Positions 13,946-20,884 are shown, numbered from the stretch's first letter. The stretch: 23,911 nucleotides of DNA from Pyrobaculum sp. (GCA_009903905.1 WYEI01000032.1:1-23911); one strand, 5' to 3'. Notes: generated from the letters alone by a model not told the origin. Numbers and translations: made by a program.

Positions 13946-16312
13946 ATGCGATACGCTGTAGCCCTACTGATTGTACTTGTGGCTACGTATGTTTCGGCAT
14001 TTACGCCATTTACGACGGCGGTGCCTACTCCCAGCGGCAGTTTTGGCGATTTTCCTGTGTGGGTGATCGACTCTTCGTACATTGAAAGGAAGGAGCTTTA
14101 CCTCGGCGAGAGCTTCTACCTCGTTTTTGATCTGAGGAAGTTTAGCGGTCGCCTATATGTGGAAATTAGGGAAGGGGCTAGCTTAATTGCCGCCGGCACC
14201 GTAGATGGGGGTTATGTATATGGATACCGTATGACGATTGTTGAGCCGATTTACGAGGGGAAGCTGTATACGTACAAAGTAACTGTGTGGGACGCGAACA
14301 CTAAGGTGCTTCTGGGCTCGGCGTCAGCCAGCTATGTGGAGAAGTACTGCCCCGATATGCAGATTTCGGACGTGTCGTGGGACAGCTTCGTCTACGGGAG
14401 GTCTGCGACTGTTAGGGTGGCGGTGAGGAATTTGGGCGAGCGGGGCTGGACGTACACGGTGGAGGCGTGGACCGAGGGGGGCTCGGCGGGGCGGGGGTCC
14501 GCCTCTGTGTCGGTGCCTGCTGGGGGTAGCGCGACTGCTTCTCTCAGCCTGCCTGTTACCAGCTTCAAGTCGTCCAGCGATACGCTGGTGGTGAGGGTGT
14601 CCTGCGCGGGGGGCAGGAAGTACGTGGATAAGAGGTATTCCGTATCTGTGACTCCTCCGAGGCCGGGGCCCTTCGAGTTTTCTGCGTCTCCGGTGGAGGC
14701 GAGGCTGGGGCAGGAGGTCGTCTTCTCGGTGGGTTTGAAGAATCTGGGTTACGACGCCGAGCTGGTGTCTTTGACGCTTTCTGAGGGGCGGTACTCGGCT
14801 GATCTGCCGGGGAGGGTGTCTGCGGGGTCTTCTGCGTCTGTGCAGGTGAGGTTTACGCCGACTAGGGCTGGGGAGTACTCCGTGACTTTGAGGCTGAGGT
14901 ATAGGTCGCCGGTGACGGGGGAGGTGTATGAGGACTCGGCGTCTCTGTCTGTTAGGGTCTACGTGCGGCTGTCTGTGAGCGTCTGGGACCACATGGGGCG
15001 GCCTGTGTCTGTCACGCCTACTATAGACGGGAAGCAGACGTCGGAGCTGTGGGTGCTCCCGGGCCGACACGAGGTGTCAGTCCCCGCCGAGGTGTCTGTG
15101 TCTTCCAGTGAGAAGCTGGTCTTCTCCAGGTGGTCTACTGGGCAGAACACGGCGTCCGCCGCCATAGACGTAGACGGCAACGTGGAGGTAAAGGCGGTGT
15201 ACAACCGGATGTATAAAATCACGCTTGACCTTAGGCCGGCTCTGCCCTACGGCGAGGAGTGGGCAAGGGAGGGTGACCGCTATAGTAAGGACGTGCCTAG
15301 GTACGTCCCCATGGACGAGAGGTCGCGGTGGGTTCTGGCCGGCCTCTATGTGGACGGTCGGCAGGCCTCCTCCTTGTCTTTCACAGTGTCAGGGCCCGCG
15401 TCTGTGAGCGCCTCCTGGGCCAAGGAGTATAAGGTCGTTGTGGACTGCGGCCAGGTGGCGTGTCTGGGGCGGGACAGTCGGCTGGAGCAGTGGGTTAGGG
15501 AGGGCGACAAGTTCTCTGTCGACCTCGCGCCGTATGTAGATGTGGGCCCGCGGGAGCGGTGGCGTCTGGAGGGGCAACAGAGGGTGGAGCTCACCGTGGA
15601 GAGGCCGGCCACAATCACGCCGAGGTATGTGAAGCAATACCTAATAAACTTCGGCTTCAAGGTCAAGACGGCGGCCGGGGCCGAGTCTGCCACAGTTCAG
15701 CGGAGCGAGTGGAGAGACGCGGGGGCTTCCGTGACTGTTGTGCCGGAGGCGTTGAAGCCTCAGGAGGCGCCTGGCGTCTCCTACCGCCTTGCGTTGATAG
15801 AGGTCGACGGCCAGCCGGGCTCGTCCACCTTCACAGTCTCCAGGCCCCACGACGTGTATATGGTGTGGGATAAGTACTTCTACGTCAAGGTGACATCGCC
15901 CGTGGGCTCGGCGAGCGGTTCCGGGTGGTACCTCGCCGGCTCCACGGCCAAGGTAGAGCTTGATAGGACTGTCAGCGGCTTCCTCGTCGAGGACGTCTTC
16001 AGGAAGTGGGTAGACGACAGAGGCATGGAGTACAGAAACGCCACAGTGATCCTCACCGTGGACCGGCCCATCGTGATGTACGCCGTCTGGGACAAGGACT
16101 ACGCCAAGGCCCTCGCCCTGGCGGGCGGACTCTCCGCCTCCGGCATAGTGGCGTGGAGGCGCAAGGAGATCATAGACACCATCTCCACCCTCACCAGAAG
16201 GCTCGGCACCAAGAGCAAAAAGATAGACCTAGAGCCGATACAAGAAGGCGAGACGAAGGTCTGGGCAAAGGAGGAAACAAAAGAGAAGGAAGAGGACAAA
16301 AGAGTGAGATAA
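13946..16312 (+). CDS. Large surface protein: Ig-like and repeated beta domains, C-terminal anchor, charged tail
   Basis: The protein has 788 residues. A signal peptide (MRYAVALLIVLVATYVSA) starts it. A beta domain at about 36-130 precedes two CARDB/Ig-like domains (about 138-236 and 243-338), with the typical NLG turns and hydrophobic alternation. From about 340 to 718 come repeats of one pattern: an R/K-W strand, a short turn, then a strand ending in A-x-W-x-K-x-Y or similar (near 395-423, 461-495, 538-565, 613-645, 687-719). These resemble divergent InlB-type repeats. Two copies share W-x-REGD-x-x-S-x-D (439-449 and 516-526). A weakly hydrophobic span (about 720-737) and RRK lead to a charged tail of about 50 residues with GETK and EETK. 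It likely projects from the surface and touches the cytosolic FHA/kinase machinery; the ligand is unknown. Confidence 0.85.
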   Translation: MRYAVALLIVLVATYVSAFTPFTTAVPTPSGSFGDFPVWVIDSSYIERKELYLGESFYLVFDLRKFSGRLYVEIREGASLIAAGTVDGGYVYGYRMTIVEPIYEGKLYTYKVTVWDANTKVLLGSASASYVEKYCPDMQISDVSWDSFVYGRSATVRVAVRNLGERGWTYTVEAWTEGGSAGRGSASVSVPAGGSATASLSLPVTSFKSSSDTLVVRVSCAGGRKYVDKRYSVSVTPPRPGPFEFSASPVEARLGQEVVFSVGLKNLGYDAELVSLTLSEGRYSADLPGRVSAGSSASVQVRFTPTRAGEYSVTLRLRYRSPVTGEVYEDSASLSVRVYVRLSVSVWDHMGRPVSVTPTIDGKQTSELWVLPGRHEVSVPAEVSVSSSEKLVFSRWSTGQNTASAAIDVDGNVEVKAVYNRMYKITLDLRPALPYGEEWAREGDRYSKDVPRYVPMDERSRWVLAGLYVDGRQASSLSFTVSGPASVSASWAKEYKVVVDCGQVACLGRDSRLEQWVREGDKFSVDLAPYVDVGPRERWRLEGQQRVELTVERPATITPRYVKQYLINFGFKVKTAAGAESATVQRSEWRDAGASVTVVPEALKPQEAPGVSYRLALIEVDGQPGSSTFTVSRPHDVYMVWDKYFYVKVTSPVGSASGSGWYLAGSTAKVELDRTVSGFLVEDVFRKWVDDRGMEYRNATVILTVDRPIVMYAVWDKDYAKALALAGGLSASGIVAWRRKEIIDTISTLTRRLGTKSKKIDLEPIQEGETKVWAKEETKEKEEDKRVR

Positions 16313-16324
16313 AAAACCTACGCC

Positions 16325-16330
16325 TTTTTT
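16325..16330 (+). terminator. T6 terminator candidate after the surface-protein gene
   Basis: A run of six Ts lies 13 bases after the stop of the 788-residue gene, consistent with a simple archaeal poly-T terminator. No stem-loop is evident. Confidence 0.4.
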
Positions 16331-16350
16331 CACCCCCGAAGACCTCTAAG

Positions 16351-16388
16351 GATAAAATATATTCCGCTAGTTAAGTTGGGCCCAACTT
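16351..16388 (+). promoter_or_regulatory. Orphan TATA element followed by a 16-bp perfect palindrome
   Basis: GATAAAATATATT (16351-16363) looks like a box A. About 25 bases downstream, AAGTTGGGCCCAACTT (16373-16388) is a perfect 16-base palindrome centred where transcription would start. No intact gene follows, only decayed coding sequence, so this may be the surviving promoter/operator of a dead gene. Confidence 0.35.
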
Positions 16389-16667
16389 CCAGAGGTTTAA
16401 GCAGAGGTACGAGGACAGGTACGGCATGGACCCCGTTTCATATGGCCGCTACGGTTGCGAAGATGCTCATGCAGATTGACTGTAGTATGGTTACAGACGA
16501 CCCCAAGAGGGTGAGGGCAACGCTGGGATCGCTCGTGCCCCAACTACATCGTATGGGGCGTGGCGCTAGAGGGCAACACACCTAAATTAGACTCAGCCAG
16601 CTACGGCATAGAAACTTTAAATAAGCTGTGCGAAATACCTCGTCCGCGGTCTCTGGGGTGTCTTTGA
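16376..16667 (+). pseudogene. Decayed gene fragment, solute-binding-protein-like C-terminus
   Basis: No single frame is open across this stretch, but three frames read in succession make sensible protein. The first contains RFKQRYEDRYGMDPVSY (stop at 16477-16479). The second contains MAATVAKMLMQ followed by TDDPKRVRATLGSL. The third contains NYIVWGVALEGNTP and ends at 16667. The first two together resemble the C-terminal region of class I-fold ABC transporter solute-binding proteins, where an (R/K)YG-x-(D/E)P-x-x-Y block is followed by a helix and a DP-x-(R/K)V-x-x-(A/T)L block. The third part is not recognised. At least two frameshifts are implied and the N-terminal half is absent. Confidence in decay is fair; confidence in the family is low. 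Confidence 0.4.
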
Positions 16668-16913
16668 CCACGTCGTTAAAGTTGCTTGTGGATCTTCGAC
16701 ACAGCCGCACAGCAGAGGAGCCAAGCCAACATAGTCACGGCTTTAGTGGCCATGTACTTAGCTGGAAGTCTCACCAACCCATGCTTCACACCGACGCACT
16801 TTTCGTTCGACACAGACGAAATGTCGGCGCCGCCCTGGCTAATAGAGCCGCGCGTCTCTACGCCTAGAAGGCGGCTCTGCGTAATTCACACCCTGCTGGA
16901 CTCCGCCGGATAG
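16668..16913. other. Gene-poor stretch with broken coding remnants
   Basis: No convincing intact gene is seen. A plus-strand frame of 75 codons (16686-16913), containing QRSQANIVTALVAMYLAGSL, is locally protein-like but has no good start or promoter, and its product is not recognised. It may be the tail of a second decayed gene. The stretch ends in a GC-rich hairpin at 16903-16923. Confidence 0.35.
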
Positions 16914-16928
16914 CTACCGGCGGCTTTT
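16903..16928 (+). terminator. GC-rich hairpin followed by TTTT at the end of the decayed region
   Basis: CCGCCGG (16903-16909) and CCGGCGG (16917-16923) form a perfect 7-bp stem around the loop ATAGCTA, followed by CTTTT. It looks like an intrinsic-type terminator on the plus strand. On the minus strand the loop contains the stop codon (16914-16916) of the coiled-coil gene. Confidence 0.35.
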
Positions 16929-17267
16929 GACCAGCTCTATCAACAACTTCTGCATCTCCAAGAGGGTCGTCTGCATGGCATCTATCCTCTTGTTTGTTTC
17001 GTCTATTCTCCTATTCGTCTCAGCTATCTGCGCAGTTAGGCTTTTCGTCAAGTCGTCTATTCTCCTATTAGTATCGTCGATTCTTTTGCTCATCTCATCT
17101 ATTCTTTTGTTCGTCTCGTCGATCCTCTTATTTGTTTCGTCTATTCTGCTGTCTAGCCTGGCGATGTCAGCACGTATCTCTCTCAAGTCGCTTACGATTG
17201 TGCCGAGGTAGAGCACCAAGATGTCCTCAGTAGCCAGCTTCTTACCCTCCTTTTTTATCCAGCACAT
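16914..17267 (-). CDS. Heptad-repeat coiled-coil protein, probably lacking its true N-terminus
   Basis: The protein has 117 residues as an open frame from the ATG at 17267. After KKLATEDILVLYLGTIVSDL (9-28), residues 32-99 are almost perfect heptads of the type RIDETNK, repeated about eight times with variants RIDEMSK, RIDDTNR and RRIDDLT. These form a long parallel coiled coil. The underlying DNA is a 21-base-period imperfect tandem repeat. Such short coiled-coil proteins are common in crenarchaea and their viruses, but the function is unknown. The ATG gives an odd start (MCWIKKEGKK), whereas an upstream frame in another phase supplies a better N-terminus, so the gene is probably frameshifted (see the fragment at 17242-17328). 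It sits within an otherwise decayed region. Confidence 0.65.
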   Translation of the reverse strand: MCWIKKEGKKLATEDILVLYLGTIVSDLREIRADIARLDSRIDETNKRIDETNKRIDEMSKRIDDTNRRIDDLTKSLTAQIAETNRRIDETNKRIDAMQTTLLEMQKLLIELVKSRR

Positions 17268-17328
17268 GTTCCACTGCCATCTTCAACGCGTCGTATGCGA
17301 TGCTAGAAACATCAGCCACAAAAGCCAT
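17242..17328 (-). pseudogene. N-terminal fragment of the coiled-coil gene, shifted at a T6 run
   Basis: A minus-strand frame from the ATG at 17328 encodes 28 residues (MAFVADVSSI... ending MAVEHVLDKKGG) before a TAA at 17242. At the A6/T6 run (17251-17256), removal of one base would turn DKKGG-stop into DKKEGKKLATED, joining the coiled-coil protein seamlessly. A TATA-like element on the minus strand (17336-17348) precedes it. Its spacing favours initiation at the GTG of codon 4 (17317-17319). Most likely this is the true N-terminus, now out of frame by mutation, sequencing error or recoding. Confidence 0.55.
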
Positions 17329-17335
17329 GCCGCAT

Positions 17336-17348
17336 CTCTATAAAAACA
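17336..17348 (-). promoter_or_regulatory. Box A of the coiled-coil gene
   Basis: TGTTTTTATAGAG on the minus strand lies 14-20 bases before the ATG at 17328 and about 23 bases before the in-frame GTG at 17319. A leaderless start at the GTG fits best. Confidence 0.4.
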
Positions 17349-17938
17349 TTACGCATAACAGCGTTTGTGAGGTCCTAGTTCCTCCCTCCAGCTCTAAACC
17401 ACCTGATGCGGCATCCGTCGGAGCACGCGCCAAGATCCCCTTCACCTACTTCAGCGCCTTTTCCAGCTCGTTGGTCCACTTGACGCTTCCTCTACCTCTA
17501 CGCGTCCCGCCACCTCTGCGGCGAGTCGCCACCTCCCTACTCCTGGACTTCGACAGCACCATGTCTGGGCCCGGGCCGCGGCGCTGGTAGTCGTGGATGT
17601 CAGTATGGGAGGTCCACGCCGCGACAGCCTCATGACCCACCTTCTCAAGCAGAAGCGAAAGAACAAGCATCCAAGACGTGGGACCCCTCGGCTGTAGACT
17701 CAAGCCGCCTCAGCTCCTCTTTACTTTAGCCAAGACCTTCAGCATGTCCAGCTCAAGTCAGAGGAGGGTTGCCCGTAGCGTCTCCACGTCTGAAACGCCT
17801 TGTAGTCGGCGTTGCGGGTCCTCCGAGAGGCGGATGGCGAGGTGAGTCTCTGCAAGCGTCTCAAGAGACTACCTCGACATAGACGAGAGACGAGATCTTG
17901 GTAACTCTCCGCCGTGAAAATGGGTCTAAACTTTGTCT
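17349..17938. other. Gene-poor stretch with minus-strand coding remnants
   Basis: No intact gene is seen in about 590 bases. On the minus strand, short protein-like runs in changing frames occur. ETLAETHLAIRLSEDP... with DVETLRATLL is followed by a stop and then LDMLKVLAKVK. After a frame change come EELRRLESTAEGS, and then an 85-codon frame (17446-17703) containing LLEKVGHEAVAAW and ending KWTNELEKALK. Such a series with several stops and shifts suggests one decayed gene, perhaps with a helical N-terminal part, but the family is not recognised. Confidence 0.35.
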
Positions 17939-18709
17939 CTAGCGTAGCTCCCAGTTCTTCTGCGTAAGCAGTATGTCGAGAGATTTTTTCTCAAGCGGCC
18001 CGAGGGCTTCTCTCAACGCCTTGCAACCGGCGGCGTCGCTTTCTTTACATTTACTATATCTTGCCAGGGCCTTTTCTGCCAACTCCTTGTTTACATTTTC
18101 GCTTCTTCTTGCGAGAGCCCTCAGCACTGCTATCGTCTCTGTGACGCATTGTATGTCGGGTCCCTGGGCTTTTTCTACTGTGCCGTCGCGTTTATGAGAC
18201 ACTAGATACACCGTACAGCTTTCGTGGTCGTATGACATCTCCACCTTCTCAGTCTGGTGGTTGGACACAGCTCTCATTCTGCCTAACAGGGCCTCCTCCA
18301 CATTGGCGACGTATCGGAGCAGCTTCATACCCAGCTTCAACGACTTCTTGTCAAGCCTCCCTAAGAGTTTATACGCCACTTTCTTCACGTCTAGTATCTC
18401 CTCAAAAGTTAACTGGGTGGGGTCTTTTTCAAGTATCTCGTCTACTCTGTCGAGATCCTCCATAGTTAAAGGTCCGGTGGCGGCTACGTTTCTCAAAGCG
18501 CGGGCCTCGACGTCTGTGATCAACCCCTTGGAGACGAGTAGAGAGGTCAAAAATTCTATCAACACGTAATCCCGTTCTCTCTTCCTTACCAACTCCGCGT
18601 AGAGCGGAATTAGGTAGAATTCAAGCGACTTAATGAGTCTATACGTGACGAAACCCAACACCGCCACGGCGGCCGTGAGTATAGAAAACAGAATCAGCGT
18701 CGTATCCAT
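17939..18709 (-). CDS. Membrane-anchored hypothetical protein (256 aa)
   Basis: An N-terminal membrane segment (residues 4-26, LILFSILTAAVAVLGFVTY) is followed by RLIK and KRER, so the positive-inside rule places the remaining 230 residues in the cytosol. That part is mostly helical, with amphipathic stretches at about 80-145 and 190-250. A short beta region near residues 155-180 (SCTVYLVSHKRDGTV) lies between them. There are four cysteines. The ATG is supported by a TATA box about 26 bases upstream. It has no operon partner: downstream is decayed sequence, and upstream is a divergent THUMP gene. No known family is recognised and no enzymatic motif is visible. Confidence 0.8.
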   Translation of the reverse strand: MDTTLILFSILTAAVAVLGFVTYRLIKSLEFYLIPLYAELVRKRERDYVLIEFLTSLLVSKGLITDVEARALRNVAATGPLTMEDLDRVDEILEKDPTQLTFEEILDVKKVAYKLLGRLDKKSLKLGMKLLRYVANVEEALLGRMRAVSNHQTEKVEMSYDHESCTVYLVSHKRDGTVEKAQGPDIQCVTETIAVLRALARRSENVNKELAEKALARYSKCKESDAAGCKALREALGPLEKKSLDILLTQKNWELR

Positions 18710-18730
18710 CGAGAATTAAAGATCAATGTA

Positions 18731-18740
18731 CTATATAAAT
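18731..18740 (-). promoter_or_regulatory. Box A of the membrane-anchored hypothetical gene
   Basis: CTATATAAAT (the minus-strand reading is also TATA-like) is centred about 26 bases before the minus-strand ATG at 18709, matching leaderless spacing. Confidence 0.5.
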
Positions 18741-18861
18741 CTTGTAGACTTCTATTAAGAGCATCGATCACAACGCCCGTAGCCGGCTCCGCAGATGCGC
18801 CTGGCGGCTCAATGGAATCTGTACGCCTTTGCCGTACGGCGGGTTGCCCACCGCTTTGGAA

Positions 18862-18875
18862 GTGATTTAAATATA
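18862..18875 (+). promoter_or_regulatory. Box A of the THUMP gene; decides the start at 18894
   Basis: GATTTAAATATAG is centred about 25 bases before the ATG at 18894. An in-frame ATG 99 bases earlier (18795) would place this box inside the coding region, so it is disfavoured. Confidence 0.5.
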
Positions 18876-18893
18876 GTTGGGAATGGACTTATC

Positions 18894-19418
18894 ATGAGTT
18901 GGAATTTAGTTGTCGCCACGGGTTGGCGTCTGGAGCGGCTGTGTATGGAGGAGTTGTACCGCATAGGCGACATAGTGGGGCGGAAGATAGAAGAGGTCTG
19001 GTTTACCGGCTTCGACGGCCTCCTCACGGCGAAGGTGGAGGGCAACCCCGTGGAGTTTGTAAAGATGCTCATAGACGTCGTCAACAGCGGCTACTACATC
19101 CCAAGGTTTGTGCTCAGAGCCACGCCTATAATGGCCGTGGTTAAGACTGACCTCGACGAGATACAGCGGGTAGTCGGCGAGCTTGCGGGGCGCCTCATAG
19201 CCCCGGAGGAGACGTTTAAGATAGAGCTGAAGAAACGCGGCGTGAAGTTCGACAGGGTGTCCGTCATCGAATACGTGGCGAAGGCCGTCAACAGGAAGGT
19301 GGACTTGACGAAGCCCGACAAGGTGGTGTGGATCGAGATGTTCCCCAGCAGAACCGGCGTGTCGGTGATACGGGAGTCTGAAAACTTCTCTCTCATGCGG
19401 GCGCGCTCCGCCAGATGA
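18894..19418 (+). CDS. THUMP-domain protein, TAN1-like tRNA-modification factor
   Basis: The protein has 174 residues from the ATG at 18894, chosen on promoter spacing and because MSWNLVVATGWRLERLCMEEL is a typical start for this family. The pattern includes VVxTGWRLERLCMEEL, then FDGLLTAKV. RFVLRATPIMAVVKTDLDEI is followed by EETFKIELKKRG and the VIEYVAKAVNRKVDLTKPDKVVWIE block characteristic of THUMP domains, which bind the tRNA acceptor/elbow region. Free-standing THUMP proteins of this size resemble TAN1, which helps the tRNA cytidine acetyltransferase (Kre33/NAT10, archaeal TmcA) make ac4C in eukaryotes; that role here is inference. There is no catalytic domain of its own. The stop overlaps the hydrolase start (ATGA). 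Confidence 0.85.
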   Translation: MSWNLVVATGWRLERLCMEELYRIGDIVGRKIEEVWFTGFDGLLTAKVEGNPVEFVKMLIDVVNSGYYIPRFVLRATPIMAVVKTDLDEIQRVVGELAGRLIAPEETFKIELKKRGVKFDRVSVIEYVAKAVNRKVDLTKPDKVVWIEMFPSRTGVSVIRESENFSLMRARSAR

Positions 19419-20002
19419 AAGAGGAGTACGTCCAGGTGGGTGGGAGGAGGGTGAGGTATTTAACAGGAGGCGCCGGGAGGCCTCTAGTTCTCCTCCACGG
19501 ATGGTCTTTCAACGCAGACACGTGGGTGGAGAGCGGAATATTCGACGCCTTTGCGGAGCGCTACGCCGTATACGCGATCGACATGCCCTACGGCCTACGG
19601 ACGAAAAGCGAGCGGTTCCGCGCCCCCCGGCCGGAGTACGCCAAATACCTACGGCAACTGCTCGACGCGTTGGGTCTCGCAGATCCGCCTCTCGTGGGGC
19701 CGAGCGCCTCTGGCGAAGTAGTTCTCTGGTATTTGGCGTATAGACTCCCCACTAGAGCCGCTGTGGTGGTAGGCCCCGTGGGGCTTACGGCTGAGCTACT
19801 GAAGGCTCTTGAGGGCGTGGAGACCCCGGTCTTGGCCTTGTGGGGCGAGCTCGACGACGTGTCTCCGCCGGCAAACGCCCAGTTGCTACGCGGCAGAAAC
19901 GTAAAGATTGTAATACTGCAGGGGGCGCGGCACGCCGCCTATTTAGACAAGCCGAGAGAGTTCGTAGAGGTTGTGTCGAAGTTTTTAGAGTCTGTCTATT
20001 GA
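19415..20002 (+). CDS. Alpha/beta hydrolase resembling ABHD14
   Basis: The protein has 195 residues and starts in an ATGA overlap with the THUMP gene. LLHGW (26-30) gives the oxyanion region, and AIDMPYG follows strand 4. The nucleophile elbow is GPSASG (95-100) with Ser97 the probable nucleophile. The acid is Asp147 or Asp148 in GELDDVSP, and the base is His173 in GARHAAYLDKP. The PS-x-SG elbow and the GARH-x-x-YLDKP block closely match the animal ABHD14 family rather than ordinary GxSxG hydrolases. ABHD14B has been reported to remove acetyl groups from lysines with CoA as acceptor. Whether this archaeal protein does so is unknown. It has no signal peptide, so it is cytosolic. Its end overlaps the convergent DHPS-like gene by 18 bases. 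Confidence 0.85.
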   Translation: MKEEYVQVGGRRVRYLTGGAGRPLVLLHGWSFNADTWVESGIFDAFAERYAVYAIDMPYGLRTKSERFRAPRPEYAKYLRQLLDALGLADPPLVGPSASGEVVLWYLAYRLPTRAAVVVGPVGLTAELLKALEGVETPVLALWGELDDVSPPANAQLLRGRNVKIVILQGARHAAYLDKPREFVEVVSKFLESVY

Positions 20003-20881
20003 CCTAATCGCCTCGGCCAGCCTCGCCGCCTGTTTCGTCTCCTGGGGGTTGTGGGTACGTATGACGTTGGCGCCGTTGAGCACCGCTATGGCCTCGGCCG
20101 CCACAGACGCCGGCAGGACCTCCTCAGGTCTTTCGACGCCCGTTACTTTCCTTAAGAACGACTTCCGGGACACTCCGACTAGTATAGGCTTGCCGAGCGC
20201 CTTCAGCCTCTGGAGATTTGTAAGTATGTGGAGGTCCCACTTCCACCAGGGCCAGTTCTCGTCGCCGTGTCTATACTCGCCCCGTACTACATACGGCTCG
20301 TCTCTCGGTGGCAGAAGCGGGAAGCCTATGCCGGGGTCTATTACTATTTTATTCGGCTCCACTCCGCATTTTTCGAAGTGGTCTATAGACTCCTTCAAGG
20401 CGTTCATGACGCGGTCTATGGGCTGTAGCCCTCTGTTGGGCTCTTTTTCTCTGGCCATGAGGACCACCGAGGCGCCGTGGTCGGCCACTATGCGGCACAT
20501 CTCTGGGTATAGCTTGCCGCCGGTTACGTCGTTTATCACAGAGGCCCCGATCTTAAGAGCGTATTCGGCCACCCGAGGCCGGTAGGTATCTACGCTTACG
20601 GGCACTTTTACGTTTCTTACTATCTCGGGGAGGACTGCCCTTATTCTTTCCAGCTCCTTCTCAGGCGGGATCCACGTCTCGAGGTATGGCGCGGTGGACA
20701 TGGCGCCTACGTCTAAGATGTCTGCGTGTTTCTCCAGCTCCAAGGCTCTCTCCACTGCGTCGCCCACAGCCACCGAGGCCTTGTAGAAGGACTCCGGCGA
20801 GAGGTTTAACACCGCCATTATCCTCGTGGGGTAGCCGTCGCCGACGTCGACCCAGCCCAGCTTAGCCACATTTTTTTGCAT
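19985..20881 (-). CDS. folP: Dihydropteroate synthase family protein
   Basis: The protein has 298 residues with a TIM-barrel pterin-binding pattern. IMAVLNLSPESF (21-32) corresponds to the IMG-x-LN-x-TPDSF signature, and DILDVGAMSTAP (54-65) to DIGGESTRPG. VSVDT (96-99 region), INDVTGG (116-122), IDPGIGF (181-187), GVSRKSFL (236-243) and RTHN (275-278) follow. The pterin-contacting Asn26, Asp98, Asn117, Asp182 and Lys240 are present, with Arg275/His277. However, the STRPG loop is STAP, so the Arg that contacts the aminobenzoate/pyrophosphate site in bacterial enzymes is missing. There is also an insert of about 25 residues after the IDPGIGF block (Trp-rich, about 190-216). It may condense a modified pterin or benzoate rather than make classical folate. 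The start is set by the divergent promoter. Confidence 0.85.
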   Translation of the reverse strand: MQKNVAKLGWVDVGDGYPTRIMAVLNLSPESFYKASVAVGDAVERALELEKHADILDVGAMSTAPYLETWIPPEKELERIRAVLPEIVRNVKVPVSVDTYRPRVAEYALKIGASVINDVTGGKLYPEMCRIVADHGASVVLMAREKEPNRGLQPIDRVMNALKESIDHFEKCGVEPNKIVIDPGIGFPLLPPRDEPYVVRGEYRHGDENWPWWKWDLHILTNLQRLKALGKPILVGVSRKSFLRKVTGVERPEEVLPASVAAEAIAVLNGANVIRTHNPQETKQAARLAEAIRSIDRL

Positions 20882-20884
20882 GAA

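Noticed and set aside
14324..15070. 248-codon minus-strand open frame opposite the surface-protein gene
   Set aside because: The product is Arg/His/Pro-rich and featureless, and the plus-strand frame has a signal peptide, ordered beta domains and a promoter.
16930..17155. 21-base repeats considered as a CRISPR array
   Set aside because: They have no unique spacers, are contiguous, stay in frame and encode coiled-coil heptads.
18795..18893. 33-residue N-terminal extension of the THUMP protein
   Set aside because: A TATA box lies inside it at leaderless distance from the ATG at 18894, and the extension looks unlike the family.
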